A DNA stretch of 64,000 bases from Amycolatopsis marina. Lineage in GTDB: Bacteria; Actinomycetota; Actinomycetes; Mycobacteriales; Pseudonocardiaceae. Both the position numbers and the translations under genes were made by a program. Shown here in pieces: positions 36,520 through 46,252 of this stretch (the first letter of the stretch is position 1; each line of letters starts with the position of its first letter). Location: NCBI RefSeq assembly GCF_900111885.1, contig NZ_FOKG01000009.1, forward strand, positions 186,001 to 250,000. The letters are read 5' to 3'. The notes under the pieces are model-generated. The model had not been told where the DNA came from, searched no databases, and saw nothing but the letters and a program-made list of their open reading frames with translations.

Positions 36520-39363
36520 ATGACAGAGACCATGGGAGCGAAAACCGGTGGCAAGGCAGGCAAGCAGGGGCCGCGCGCACAGCGCGGGCTGAGCGTGCAG
36601 CGGGTGTACACCACCGAGGGAGTTCATCCGTACGACGAGGTCACCTGGGAGCAGCGTGACGTCGTGATGACCAACTGGCGCGACGGGACGGTGAACTTCG
36701 AGCAGCGTGGTGTCGAGTTTCCCGAGTTCTGGTCGGTGAACGCCACCAACATCGTCACCAGCAAGTACTTCCGTGGTGCTGTCGGCAGCGCGCAGCGGGA
36801 GAGCAGCCTCAAGCAGCTCATCGACCGGGTCGTCAAGACGTACGTGAAGGCGGGCATCGAGCACGGCTACTTCGCCGGCGCGGACGATGCGGAGATCTTC
36901 GAGCACGAGCTGACCTGGATGCTGCTGCACCAGGTGTTCAGCTTCAACTCGCCGGTCTGGTTCAACGTGGGAACCACGTCCCGGCAACAGGTGTCGGCCT
37001 GCTTCATCCTCGCGGTCGACGACACCATGGAGTCGATCCTCAACTGGTACCGCGAGGAAGGCCTGATCTTCAAGGGCGGTTCGGGTGCGGGACTGAACCT
37101 CTCCAGGATCCGCTCGTCGAAGGAACTGCTGTCCTCCGGTGGCACGGCGTCCGGGCCGGTGTCGTTCATGCGCGGGGCGGATGCCTCCGCGGGCACCATC
37201 AAGTCGGGGGGTGCCACCCGGCGGGCCGCGAAGATGGTCGTGCTCGACGTCGATCACCCCGACATCGAGGAGTTCATCCAGACCAAGGCCAGTGAGGAAA
37301 AGAAGATCCGGGTCCTGCGGGACGCGGGCTTCGACATGGATCTCAGCGGCGCCGACATCTCCTCGGTGCAGTACCAGAACGCGAACAACTCGGTGCGCGT
37401 CTCCGACGAGTTCATGCGGGCCGTCGAGTCCAAGAGCAGCTTCGGCCTGCGCGGCAGGATGACCGGAGAGGTGCTCGACGAGGTCGACGCCACGTCGCTG
37501 TTCCGCTCGATGGCGACCGCGGCCTGGGAGTGTGCCGACCCCGGCATGCAGTACGACGACACGATCAACGACTGGCACACGTGTCCGGAAAGCGGCCGGA
37601 TCACGGCGTCCAACCCGTGTTCGGAGTACATGCACCTGGACAACTCCAGCTGCAACCTCGCTTCGCTGAACCTGATGAAGTTCCTGTCCGACGACGGCAC
37701 GTTCAACGCGGAGCTGTTCGCCAGGACCGTCGAGCTGGTCATCACGGCGATGGACATCTCCATCTCCTTCGCGGACTTCCCCACGGAGGCGATCGGGGAC
37801 ACCACACGCAAGTTCCGGCAGCTCGGGATCGGCTACGCCAACCTCGGCGCGCTGCTGATGGCGACCGGACACGCCTACGACTCCGACGGAGGGCGGGCGC
37901 TCGCGGCGGGTATCACCTCGCTGATGACCGGTGTGTCCTACCGGCGTTCGGCCGAACTGGCCGGTGTGGTCGGTCCGTACGAGGGGTACGCCCGCAACGC
38001 CGAGGCCCACCAGCGGGTGATGCGCAAGCACGCGGCGGCCAACGACCAGATCCGCACGATGCACACCAACGACGTCAACGTCCGCAAGCTGGCCACGGCC
38101 GAGTGGCAGCGCTGCATCGAGGTCGGGACCGCTCAGGGGTGGCGCAACGCGCAGGCCAGCGTCCTCGCGCCGACCGGGACCATCGGTTTCATGATGGACT
38201 GCGACACCACCGGGATCGAGCCGGACTTCTCGCTGGTCAAGTTCAAGAAGCTGGTCGGCGGCGGCTCGATGCAGATCGTCAACCAGACCGTGCCGGGAGC
38301 GCTGCACTCGCTGGGCTACCAGCAGGAGCAGGTCGAGGCGATCGTCGAGTACGTCGCCCAGCACGGCCACGTCGTCGACGCTCCCGGACTGCGGCCCGAG
38401 CACTACGAGGTGTTCGACTGCGCCGTGGGCGAGCGCTCCATCGCCCCCATGGGGCACGTCCGGATGATGGCCGCCGTGCAGCCGTTCCTGTCCGGCGCGA
38501 TCTCCAAGACCGTCAACATGCCCGAGTCTGCCACCGTCTCCGACGTGGAGGAGATCTACTTCCAGGGCTGGAAGATGGGCCTGAAGGCGCTGGCGATCTA
38601 CCGGGACAACTGCAAGGTCGGCCAGCCGCTGTCCACTGGCAAGAAGGACACCCAGGCGGCCGAGCCGGAGACTGTGGTCGAGTACCGGCCGGTCCGCAAG
38701 CGCCTGCCGAAGAAGCGCCCGAGCCAGACCGTGTCGTTCACCGTCGGCGGGGCCGAGGGGTACCTGACAGCCGGTTCCTACCCGGACGACGGGCTGGGCG
38801 AGATCTTCGTCAAGCTTGGCAAGCAGGGCTCCACGCTCGCCGGCGTCATGGACGCGTTCTCCATGTCGATCTCGGTGGGCCTGCAGTACGGCATTCCGCT
38901 GGAGTTCTACGTCTCCAAGTTCTCGAACCTGCGGTTCGAGCCCGCGGGAATGACCGACGACCCGGACGTGCGCATCGCGACCAGTGTGCTCGACTACCTG
39001 TTCCGCAGGCTGGCGCTGGACTACCTGCCGTACGAGAAGCGTTCGCAGCTTGGGATCTTCACCGCTGACGAGCGCTCGTCCCAGGTCGAGGCCGACTATG
39101 GCTCGCCGGCGAGCGGGCAGGACAACATGGACCTGGAGGAACTGCGCAGCAGCGTGGACTCCAGTTCCCGGCGCGGCCTCGAACAGGAGGAGGACCGGGA
39201 GTACGAGCACGGCAGGCAGGCGCAGACCACCGCCGAACTGGTGGAACTGCAACTCGGGAAGGCGGCCGACGCGCCGCTGTGCATGACCTGCGGGACCAAG
39301 ATGCGTCCTGCCGGATCGTGCTACGCCTGCGAGGGTTGCGGCTCCACCTCCGGCTGCAGCTGA
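36520..39363 (+). CDS. nrdJ: Adenosylcobalamin-dependent (class II) ribonucleotide reductase
   Basis: Reduces ribonucleoside diphosphates with adenosylcobalamin as radical source, oxygen-independently. 947 aa, single-chain, normal for the actinobacterial NrdJ. Active-site signatures: QQVSACFIL, GGTASGPVSFMRGADASAGTIKSGGATRRAAK, the NPCSEY motif with the Cys/Glu pair, and ASVLAPTGTIGFMMDC. C-terminal Cys cluster (CMTCGTKM...CYACEGCGSTSGCS) serves for thiol regeneration or zinc. ATG 36520 follows GGGGAGA. No cobalamin riboswitch was seen upstream. Confidence 0.97.
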   Translation: MTETMGAKTGGKAGKQGPRAQRGLSVQRVYTTEGVHPYDEVTWEQRDVVMTNWRDGTVNFEQRGVEFPEFWSVNATNIVTSKYFRGAVGSAQRESSLKQLIDRVVKTYVKAGIEHGYFAGADDAEIFEHELTWMLLHQVFSFNSPVWFNVGTTSRQQVSACFILAVDDTMESILNWYREEGLIFKGGSGAGLNLSRIRSSKELLSSGGTASGPVSFMRGADASAGTIKSGGATRRAAKMVVLDVDHPDIEEFIQTKASEEKKIRVLRDAGFDMDLSGADISSVQYQNANNSVRVSDEFMRAVESKSSFGLRGRMTGEVLDEVDATSLFRSMATAAWECADPGMQYDDTINDWHTCPESGRITASNPCSEYMHLDNSSCNLASLNLMKFLSDDGTFNAELFARTVELVITAMDISISFADFPTEAIGDTTRKFRQLGIGYANLGALLMATGHAYDSDGGRALAAGITSLMTGVSYRRSAELAGVVGPYEGYARNAEAHQRVMRKHAAANDQIRTMHTNDVNVRKLATAEWQRCIEVGTAQGWRNAQASVLAPTGTIGFMMDCDTTGIEPDFSLVKFKKLVGGGSMQIVNQTVPGALHSLGYQQEQVEAIVEYVAQHGHVVDAPGLRPEHYEVFDCAVGERSIAPMGHVRMMAAVQPFLSGAISKTVNMPESATVSDVEEIYFQGWKMGLKALAIYRDNCKVGQPLSTGKKDTQAAEPETVVEYRPVRKRLPKKRPSQTVSFTVGGAEGYLTAGSYPDDGLGEIFVKLGKQGSTLAGVMDAFSMSISVGLQYGIPLEFYVSKFSNLRFEPAGMTDDPDVRIATSVLDYLFRRLALDYLPYEKRSQLGIFTADERSSQVEADYGSPASGQDNMDLEELRSSVDSSSRRGLEQEEDREYEHGRQAQTTAELVELQLGKAADAPLCMTCGTKMRPAGSCYACEGCGSTSGCS

Positions 39364-39373
39364 CAACGGAGGC

Positions 39374-39404
39374 GGCGGGGAGCCGGCCACGCCGGCTCCC
39401 CGCC
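39374..39404. terminator. Bidirectional terminator between nrdJ and prolyl oligopeptidase gene
   Basis: GGCGGGGAGCCGGC (39374-39387), a CAC loop, and GCCGGCTCCCCGCC (39391-39404): a perfect 14-bp stem in a 46-bp convergent gap. Confidence 0.85.
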
Positions 39405-39409
39405 CAGCC

Positions 39410-41455
39410 TCAGATGAGTTGCCGCAGAAGGAACTCGTAGACCAGCGCCCACTTGAACGCCAGCTGGGCGTTGTCGGCCGCCGCGCCGTGTCCGCCCTCG
39501 ATGTTCTCGTGGTAGCGCACGAGGTCGGGACCGTAGCCCAGGTCCCGCATCTCGGCGACCATCTTCCGGGCGTGTGCCGGGTGCACCCGGTCGTCCCTGG
39601 TCGACGTCACGAACAGCACCGGCGGGTAGTCCTGACCGGCCCGCAGGTTCTGGTAGGGCGAGTACGTGCGGAGGTACTCCCAGTCCGCGGGCTCGTCCGG
39701 GTCGCCGTACTCGGCCATCCACGACGCTCCCGCGAGCAGCTGGTGGTAGCGGCGCATGTCCAGCAGCGGGACCTGGCAGACGATCGCCCCGAACAGCTCC
39801 GGGTAACCGGTGAGCATGACGCCCATCAGCAGGCCGCCGTTGCTGCCGCCCTGAATGCCCAATCGTTCCTTCGTGGTGATTCCGCGAGCGACGAGATCGG
39901 CCGCGACGGCGGCGAAGTCCTCGTACACCCTGCGCCGGTGGTGCTTGACGGCCTGGGTGTGCCACTCGGGGCCGTATTCGCCACCACCGCGCAGATTGGC
40001 GACCACGTACGTGCCGCCGCCTGCCAGCCAGCCGCGCCCGATCACCCCGCTGTACGACGGGGTCAGGCTCACCTCGAAGCCGCCGTAGCCGGTCAGCAGC
40101 GTCGGGCCCGGCCGCCTGCTCGGGTCGCCGACAACGAAGTACGGGATCCGGGTGCCGTCCTTCGAGGTCGCGAAATGTTGTTCCACCGCGAGTTCGTCGC
40201 CGTCGAAGAACGCGGGTGCCCGCTTGAGCGTCTCGACCGGTTCCCCGACATGGCCGTACAACAAGGTGGACGGTTCGGTGAACCCGCTGACGTTCAGCAG
40301 GAACTCGTCACTGTGGTCCGGGTCGGTGTCGGTGATGTCGATGCTCGCGGCGTCGGTGCGGCCCACGCCGGCGAGCGGCTCGGACCGCCAGCCCTGCTCG
40401 CCGGGAGTGAGGATCCGCAGCTCGTTCTTCACGTCGGACAGGGTGTTCAGGATCAGGTGGTGCCGGGTCCAGGCGTAGTAGTCCAGCGAGGTACGGGCGT
40501 CCGGCTCGAACAGCACGTCGAGGTCCCTGGAACCGTCGAGGAACTCCTGCAGCCGGATCGCGAGCAACGCTCCCGCCGGGTGCTCCGCCACACCCGTGTT
40601 CCATGGGGAGCGGGTGCGCACCAGTAGCCATTCACGTTGCAGCGAGGGCCGGGCGTCCTCGGGCAGATCCAGCCGGACCAGGCCGTCCGGCGTCCGCAGC
40701 TGGATTTCCGAACGGTAGAAGTCGATCGCCCTGACGATCAGGTCCCGTTCGTGGCCCTCTGTCGGGTCGTGCATCCCGTGTACCGCGACGTCGTCCGGCT
40801 TGCCCTCGAACACCGTCGTGGCCTCCGACAGTGGCGTTCCCCTGCGCCACTCCTGCACCAGTCGTGGGTAGCCGGAGGTGGTGAGGGAGCCCTCGCCGAT
40901 GTCGGTGCCCACGTAGATCCGGTCCTCGTCGATCCAGTCGACCGAACTCTTCGCCTCGGGGAGGCGGAACCCGTCCTGGACGAAGTCGCGGCTCTCCAGG
41001 TCGAACTCGCGCACCTCCGTGGCGTCCGCACCGCCCCGAGACAGCTCTACCAGCGCGCGGTGGAACCCGGGCCGCAGCACGGAAGCCCCCTGCCAGACCC
41101 AGTTCTCGCCCTCTGCCTCGGCCAGCGCGTCGACGTCGAGCAGAACCTGCCAGTCCGGCCGGGCGCGGCGGTACTCCGCCAGCGTCGTACGCCGCCAGAG
41201 CCCGCGCGGGTGCTCCGCGTCCTGCCAGAAGTTGTAGAGGAACTCCCCGCGCCTGCGCACGTAGGGGATCCGATCGTCGGCGTCGAGCACCTCGCGGATG
41301 CCGTCGCGCAGCTGCTCGAACCGCGCGCCGTCGGTGAGCTCCTCGACGGTCAGCGCGTTCTGCTCGCGTACCCAGTTCAGTGCAGCTTCACCGGTGACAT
41401 CTTCGAGCCAGAGATGTGGGTCCCGCGGTTCGTCCGCCGCTGTCGTGTCGGTCAT
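39410..41455 (-). CDS. Prolyl oligopeptidase family protein (S9A)
   Basis: Cytoplasmic serine peptidase cleaving proline-containing peptides. 681 aa, as expected for the S9A family. An N-terminal propeller of about residues 10-430 (DPHLWLEDVTGEAALNWVREQN at the start) is followed by an alpha/beta-hydrolase domain. Catalytic Ser in GIQGGSNGGLLMG, Asp in VTSTRDDRVHP, His in IEGGHGAAAD. No signal peptide. ATG 41455 is chosen because upstream sequence is non-coding in character. Monocistronic. Confidence 0.94.
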   Translation of the reverse strand: MTDTTAADEPRDPHLWLEDVTGEAALNWVREQNALTVEELTDGARFEQLRDGIREVLDADDRIPYVRRRGEFLYNFWQDAEHPRGLWRRTTLAEYRRARPDWQVLLDVDALAEAEGENWVWQGASVLRPGFHRALVELSRGGADATEVREFDLESRDFVQDGFRLPEAKSSVDWIDEDRIYVGTDIGEGSLTTSGYPRLVQEWRRGTPLSEATTVFEGKPDDVAVHGMHDPTEGHERDLIVRAIDFYRSEIQLRTPDGLVRLDLPEDARPSLQREWLLVRTRSPWNTGVAEHPAGALLAIRLQEFLDGSRDLDVLFEPDARTSLDYYAWTRHHLILNTLSDVKNELRILTPGEQGWRSEPLAGVGRTDAASIDITDTDPDHSDEFLLNVSGFTEPSTLLYGHVGEPVETLKRAPAFFDGDELAVEQHFATSKDGTRIPYFVVGDPSRRPGPTLLTGYGGFEVSLTPSYSGVIGRGWLAGGGTYVVANLRGGGEYGPEWHTQAVKHHRRRVYEDFAAVAADLVARGITTKERLGIQGGSNGGLLMGVMLTGYPELFGAIVCQVPLLDMRRYHQLLAGASWMAEYGDPDEPADWEYLRTYSPYQNLRAGQDYPPVLFVTSTRDDRVHPAHARKMVAEMRDLGYGPDLVRYHENIEGGHGAAADNAQLAFKWALVYEFLLRQLI

Positions 41456-41593
41456 CGGACCAGTCTGACGGGGCGGGGCGCCCGGTTGCCAGATGAACAC
41501 CGTTCCCGTTCTGTGATCCCCCGCTCGGTTCGTGCCGATATGCTGGCACCGCGTTGGATCTGGGGGACTGCTCTTCTCACGTTCTCGGGGACC

Positions 41594-42661
41594 GTGACCA
41601 GCCGCGCACCGATGTCGGACGATCTGATCACCAGGTGCTCTGTGGACTCTGCCGATGAGGCACGCCGTCGCGCGGCTGCGAGCTACGACCCGGCCCGCGT
41701 CGCGGACCTGCCCGTCTCCCAGTGGCGGCCGGGGCCGCACCCTGTGTACACCACGCCCGTCGTCGTCGCGGCGCCCCAGGCCCCGATCCCGCCGCGCAAC
41801 TCGCCGTTCGCCGTCGTCGGAGTGCTCGGACTGGTACTGGGCCTGGTACTCGCGGTGGCCATGGTGGGCCGTGGTGTGTCCCCGGTCGTGGGCGTGGCGG
41901 TGCCCGCCTCCCCGGGCCCCGCGGATCCGGTGCCCGGTCTGCCGCCCGGTGACCCCGAGCCTGTTCCGGTCATCGAACTCGGCACGAACCCGCTGCTGGC
42001 CGAGGGGAGGGCACTGCCCGCGGTCGCCTGTGACCTGCCCGGAATCGGTTCGGGTGATGCCGAGCTGAGGTCGTTCTACGCGGCCGCCCTGCGTTGTCTC
42101 GACGACGCGTGGGAGCCGGTGCTGGCAGCTGCGGGGGAGCCGTTCGCCGAGGCCGGGCTGGAGGTCACCGCGGAGGCGCCGAGCGAGTGCGGCGACCCGC
42201 CGGACGAGGCGGAGGCGACCGCTTTCTACTGCGGCTGGGACGAGGTCATCTACATGCCGCAGGAGCGCTTGCTCGCGACAGTCGGTCTCAACCGGTCCGC
42301 GCATCTCGCGGTGCTGGCACACGAGTACGGCCACCACGTGCAACTGCTTAGCGGAATCATGTACGCGCTGGGTGAGGAGCTGACCGGAGTCGAGGAAGGC
42401 GCCCCCGCGGAGTTGGAGCTGACGCGCAGGACGGAACTGCAGGCGAACTGTTTCGCAGGGCTGTTTCTCGCCGCCGCCGCGGGCCGGGGCTCGATCTCGG
42501 AGGGGCAGGCGCAGGTGGCGGTCGAGGACTTCGCCAACTCGGCCGACAGCGACACCCACGGCACACTGGCCAACCAGATCGCCTGGGCGCGCGCGGGCTT
42601 CGCGGCTGAGGGAACCGCGGACTGCAACACGTTCGACGTCCCCGCCCACGCGGTGCGCTGA
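41594..42661 (+). CDS. Membrane-anchored neutral zinc metallopeptidase
   Basis: 355-aa protein of the putative neutral zinc metallopeptidase (YpfJ-like) family. Cytoplasmic N-terminal 70 residues, one transmembrane helix (VVGVLGLVLGLVLAVAMVG), a Pro-rich linker, then an extracellular domain with zinc motif LAHEYGHHVQ and the downstream ELQANCFAGLF helix containing the likely third ligand Glu. Several Cys may form disulfides. GTG 41594 has a weak GGGG site; ATG 41612 is another possible start. Confidence 0.87.
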   Translation: MTSRAPMSDDLITRCSVDSADEARRRAAASYDPARVADLPVSQWRPGPHPVYTTPVVVAAPQAPIPPRNSPFAVVGVLGLVLGLVLAVAMVGRGVSPVVGVAVPASPGPADPVPGLPPGDPEPVPVIELGTNPLLAEGRALPAVACDLPGIGSGDAELRSFYAAALRCLDDAWEPVLAAAGEPFAEAGLEVTAEAPSECGDPPDEAEATAFYCGWDEVIYMPQERLLATVGLNRSAHLAVLAHEYGHHVQLLSGIMYALGEELTGVEEGAPAELELTRRTELQANCFAGLFLAAAAGRGSISEGQAQVAVEDFANSADSDTHGTLANQIAWARAGFAAEGTADCNTFDVPAHAVR

Positions 42662-42758
42662 CCGGCGCCTATCGCAGACCACCCTCCTTCCGGCTTTCCC
42701 GCTGCCGAACCTGCCAGTAGCCTGGCGTGATCCAGCTCACCAGGTCGGGAGGATTCTG

Positions 42759-43190
42759 ATGCGCATTGCCGATGTGTTGCGAACCAAGGGCGCTGAGGTA
42801 GCCACGGTCGAGCCGCTGGCCACGGTGGCCGAGCTGCTCGCTCGGCTCTCGGAACACAACGTCGGCGCGATGGTGGTCGTCGACCAGGACCAGGTGGTTG
42901 TCGGCATCGTCTCCGAACGCGACGTGGTGCGGAAGCTGCACGAGCACGGCGCAGCCCTGCTGGAGCGTCCGGTCGCCGACATCATGACGACCGTGGTGGC
43001 CACCTGCACTCCCGAGGACGCGGTGGACTCGCTCAGCGTCGTCATGACCGAACGGCGGATCCGGCACGTTCCCGTGCTCACCGACGGCAGGCTCAGCGGC
43101 ATCGTCAGCATCGGCGATGTGGTGAAGGTGCGGATGACCGAGCTGGAGCAGAGCCAGGAGCAACTGGAGGCCTATATCGCCCAGGGCTGA
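42759..43190 (+). CDS. Tandem CBS-domain protein
   Basis: 143-aa cytoplasmic protein made of a CBS pair and nothing else. First CBS: VATVEPLATVAELLARLSEHNVGAMVVVDQDQVVVGIVSERDVV; second: VADIMTTVVATCTPEDAVDSLSVVMTERRIRHVPVLTDGRLSGIVSIGDVV. The helical tail contains EQSQEQLEAYI. Such stand-alone CBS pairs bind adenosyl nucleotides; related mycobacterial proteins are hypoxia-responsive. GGGAGG upstream confirms ATG 42759. Partner unknown. Confidence 0.93.
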   Translation: MRIADVLRTKGAEVATVEPLATVAELLARLSEHNVGAMVVVDQDQVVVGIVSERDVVRKLHEHGAALLERPVADIMTTVVATCTPEDAVDSLSVVMTERRIRHVPVLTDGRLSGIVSIGDVVKVRMTELEQSQEQLEAYIAQG

Positions 43191-43304
43191 TCCGGGGCGG
43201 GGCGATCCTTTCGTCGGGCAAGTGGCGCAATCTCGTTGACACTGACCGGTTCGCCCGGAAGGGTCGGGCTGGTTTCCTTGTCGCGCCGTCCCACTGGGGG
43301 TTCC

Positions 43305-45128
43305 GTGAGAGCCGCACGTGCCGCAGTCCTGCTGACCGCTGTAGTCGTCCTGCCGCTGACCGCGATCTCGGCGCACGCCGATCCGCCCCCGGGACCGGTG
43401 TTCTCCGGCGGTGAGGCCCAGCCGGTGTTCGATCCGGACGATGTCGTCCGGGAGAGCTTGTGGGTCACGGCCCCGGTGGACAGTGACGGCGACGGCGCCG
43501 ACGACGAGGTGCACGTCGAAGTCGTCCGGCCCAGCGCGACGGAGCACGGTCTGACGGTGCCCGTGGTGTACCAGGCGAGCCCGTACTACGCCGGTGGCAA
43601 CGACATCACCAACCACGACGTGGACGTGGAGTTGCACGTTCCCGGCCGTCCCGGATCCGGCAAGGGCGGCCCGCGCGGCGCCGCTGACGGCGTCGGTCTC
43701 GCAGGCCCGAACGGCGCGGCCCAGATCACCTGGCGGTACGAGGAGTACTTCACCTCGCGCGGTTTCGCGGTCGTCTACGGCGAATCACTGGGCAGCGGGC
43801 AGTCCAGCGGTTGCCCGACGACCGGTGGGGAGAACGAGACGATCGGCGCCAAGTCCGTTGTGGACTGGCTGGGCGGCCGTGCGGCGGCACGGGACGCCGG
43901 GGGCGCACCCGTGTCGGCGGACTGGACCACGGGAAAGACCGCGATGATGGGCGTCTCCTACAACGGCACGCTGCCCAACGCGGTGGCCAGTACCGGTGTC
44001 GAGGGCCTCGAGACGATCGTGCCCATCGCCGCGATCTCCAGCTGGTACGACTACTACCGTGAGGACGGCGCGGTGGTGGCGCCCGGCGGGTACCAGGGCG
44101 AGGACGCGGACGTGCTGGCCGAGTACGTCTACACCAGGGACGACAGGGAGATCTGCCGCCCGGTGATCGACGACCTGACCGCCGAGCAGGACCGGATGAC
44201 CGGCGACTACAGCGACTTCTGGGCGGAGCGCAACTACCTCGACGACGTCGAGAACGTCCGTGCCTCGGTGCTGGCGGTGCACGGACTCAACGACTGGAAC
44301 GTCACCATGAGCCAGGTGGCGCAGTGGTACGAGGCGCTGCGCGCGCACGGGGTGGAGCACAAGATCTGGCTGCACCAGTCCGGCCATGCCGACCCGTACT
44401 CGTTGCGCCGCGAGGCCTGGTTGTCGACGTTGAACAAGTGGTTCTCGCACTATCTCTACGGACTGGACAACGGCATCGAGCGGGAGCCGAAGTCCACCAT
44501 CCAGCGTGAGGACGGCTCGTGGACCGACGAGGCCGACTGGCCCGCGCCCGGCACGGCGGACGCCAAGGTGTACCCGCGGCAGGGAGGCGCGGGCAAGGGC
44601 GGGCTCGACCTGCGCCACCGCGCACCCGGATGGACCGATGCCGAGCGGTTCACCGACGATGCGGGCAAGACCGTCGAGCAGTTGGTGGACCAGTCCCGGT
44701 CGGCCAACCGGCTGAGCTACTCCACGAAGGCGGCCAAGCGGCCGGTCCGGCTCAGCGGGACCCCTGGTCTGACGCTGGGGATCGCGTTCGACCGGCCCGC
44801 GGCGAACATCACCGGGGTGCTGGTGGACCGCGCTCCTGACGGCACGTCGACGGTGATCACACGGGGCTGGACCGACCCGCAGAACCGCACCGATCCGGCC
44901 AGGACACGGCCGATCAAACCCGGCAAGACCTACCGGATCTCGTTCGATCTGCAGCCGAAGGACTACGTGCTCGCCGCGGGGCACAAGCTCGAGTTCGTCC
45001 TGGTCTCCAGCGACCACGACTTCACCCTGCGGCCCGCGCCGGGTGCGGGACTGGCCCTCGACCTGACCCACACCTCGGTGACCCTGCCGGTGGTCGGCGG
45101 GAAGAAGGCGTTGCGCGCGGCGTTCTAG
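43305..45128 (+). CDS. Secreted CocE/Xaa-Pro dipeptidyl-peptidase (S15-type) hydrolase
   Basis: 607-aa secreted hydrolase. GTG 43305 with a GGGGG site gives a clean Sec signal (VRAARAAVLLTAVVVLPLTAISAHA); a TTG 23 codons upstream was not preferred. Nucleophile Ser in GKTAMMGVSYNGTLPNAVA, Asp in VLAVHGLNDWNV, His in LHQSGHADPYS: the S15 triad. The C-terminal about 200 residues form the jelly-roll domain typical of S15/CocE (LEFVLVSSDHDFTLRP). It probably cleaves Xaa-Pro dipeptides from extracellular peptides. Convergent with the mycothiol enzyme gene. Confidence 0.92.
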   Translation: MRAARAAVLLTAVVVLPLTAISAHADPPPGPVFSGGEAQPVFDPDDVVRESLWVTAPVDSDGDGADDEVHVEVVRPSATEHGLTVPVVYQASPYYAGGNDITNHDVDVELHVPGRPGSGKGGPRGAADGVGLAGPNGAAQITWRYEEYFTSRGFAVVYGESLGSGQSSGCPTTGGENETIGAKSVVDWLGGRAAARDAGGAPVSADWTTGKTAMMGVSYNGTLPNAVASTGVEGLETIVPIAAISSWYDYYREDGAVVAPGGYQGEDADVLAEYVYTRDDREICRPVIDDLTAEQDRMTGDYSDFWAERNYLDDVENVRASVLAVHGLNDWNVTMSQVAQWYEALRAHGVEHKIWLHQSGHADPYSLRREAWLSTLNKWFSHYLYGLDNGIEREPKSTIQREDGSWTDEADWPAPGTADAKVYPRQGGAGKGGLDLRHRAPGWTDAERFTDDAGKTVEQLVDQSRSANRLSYSTKAAKRPVRLSGTPGLTLGIAFDRPAANITGVLVDRAPDGTSTVITRGWTDPQNRTDPARTRPIKPGKTYRISFDLQPKDYVLAAGHKLEFVLVSSDHDFTLRPAPGAGLALDLTHTSVTLPVVGGKKALRAAF

Positions 45129-45132
45129 GAGC

Positions 45133-45220
45133 GCACTTTCCCGGGAAAGTGCCGAAGCGCACGAGCGTGACCTGGGACGGGAGCTTCAGGGCAGCGCACT
45201 TTCGCGGGAAAGTGCGCTGC
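45133..45220. terminator. Palindrome pair at convergent junction (CACTTTCnCGGGAAAGTG type)
   Basis: GCACTTTCCCGGGAAAGTGC (45133-45152) is a perfect 20-bp palindrome directly after the stop. GCAGCGCACTTTC-gcgg-GAAAGTGCGCTGC (45191-45220) is a 13-bp stem with a 4-nt loop. The same core occurs twice at 57862-57923, again between convergent genes. Confidence 0.75.
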
Positions 45221-45229
45221 CCGGCGGGG

Positions 45230-46060
45230 TCAGATCGTGTAGGCGAGGTTGCGCACGATCTGCTCGCCGAGTCCGGTGTCGCCGGAGATGCCGATCTCCG
45301 CGCGATTGTCGTCCGCGCGGGTCCGGCCGCCCGCGAGCTGGGCGAACAGGGTGGACGGGAGCGTGATCGTCGTGGTGGCGGGCTCGGCGAGACTGTCCAC
45401 GACCTTCGCGCGGTCGTCCACCCGTACATGCATCGCCCGCCGGACCGGCCCGGTCAGGGAGAAGGTGACCGAGCTGCCCTGCGGGGCACGGCCCAGCTTG
45501 CCGACGATGTACCCGAGACCTCGCTGGATCTCGTCGATGACCAGTTCGGCGCGGGGACCGTCGTCGTGCCCCGGCCTGCCGACGGCGTCCCGGATGTCCT
45601 GCTCGTGCATCCAGCAGTCGAACACCCGGATCTGCATGAACCGGGCGTAGGTGCCCTGGCCGAGCGGTGTCCAGCTGGGGGCGTCGAAGTCCGCCTGCGA
45701 CATCGCGGCTATCGCCTTGCGCCTGCGCCCTGTGACCTCGTTGAACCGGGCCAGCAGCTGCTCCGGCGAGTGCCCTCGCAGCATGTCCACCCATTGTTCG
45801 TTGAAAACCGCGATGGGGTTGTGCACGTGCGCGAGTGCGGAGAAGTCGCTCGCCGACTCGACCGGCTGCTCACCGAGCAGGGACGACTCGGTCCCGACGA
45901 TATGGGCGAACACGTCGTGCACTGTCCAGCCGGGCAGTGTGGTCGGGGTGTTCCAGGCGTCCTCCGGCAGGCCCGCCATCAGTTCGGCGAGGCTGAGCCA
46001 CTGCTGGTCGAGGGCGTCCACCAGCGGTTGCTTGGCGATACTCGGAATCTTGGTCGTCAT
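45230..46060 (-). CDS. Mycothiol-dependent maleylpyruvate isomerase family protein
   Basis: 276-aa cytoplasmic protein of the DinB/MDMPI fold. N-terminal LPGWTVHDVFAHIVGTE (a metal-binding His region) and RVFDCWMHEQDIRDAVG with further His/Glu fit the three-His metal site of the TIGR03083 family. The C-terminal part is an SCP2-like domain (VRVDDRAKVVDSLAEPATTTITLPSTLFAQLAGGR). Such proteins use mycothiol in detoxification; the substrate is unknown. ATG 46060 with GGAGA upstream. Confidence 0.85.
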   Translation of the reverse strand: MTTKIPSIAKQPLVDALDQQWLSLAELMAGLPEDAWNTPTTLPGWTVHDVFAHIVGTESSLLGEQPVESASDFSALAHVHNPIAVFNEQWVDMLRGHSPEQLLARFNEVTGRRRKAIAAMSQADFDAPSWTPLGQGTYARFMQIRVFDCWMHEQDIRDAVGRPGHDDGPRAELVIDEIQRGLGYIVGKLGRAPQGSSVTFSLTGPVRRAMHVRVDDRAKVVDSLAEPATTTITLPSTLFAQLAGGRTRADDNRAEIGISGDTGLGEQIVRNLAYTI

Positions 46061-46088
46061 CGACGGTCTCCTTCATGTCTCAGCTCTT

Positions 46089-46236
46089 CTGAGAACTCGG
46101 GTCCGCTATCGCGTCGCCAGGGCTCTGGCTCCCAGCGACTGTCCGGCTTCGCCGGTTGACGCCCTGCCGCCGCGACAGCGGGACTTCGTCGGCCGAGTTC
46201 CACAAATCACCCGACCGCGCAAACCACAGTTCTCAG
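46089..46236. repeat. Intergenic repeat family A, copy 2, with inverted ends
   Basis: CTGAGAACT (46089-46097) and AGTTCTCAG (46228-46236) are perfect 9-bp inverted ends of a 148-bp segment. The first 43 bp after the left end match 11143-11185. The hairpin GCCAG-GGCT-CTGGC is conserved. It lies between the mycothiol enzyme and DsbA-like genes. Confidence 0.8.
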
Positions 46237-46252
46237 CTGTCCTGTCAGTTCT

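Noticed and set aside
36154..39390. 1,078-codon minus-strand frame opposite nrdR-nrdJ
   Set aside because: Shadow of nrdJ; no ribosome site or recognisable motif.
41456..42682. N-terminal extension of the prolyl oligopeptidase to 42682
   Set aside because: The extra 400 residues are antisense to the zinc metallopeptidase gene and lack conserved sequence.
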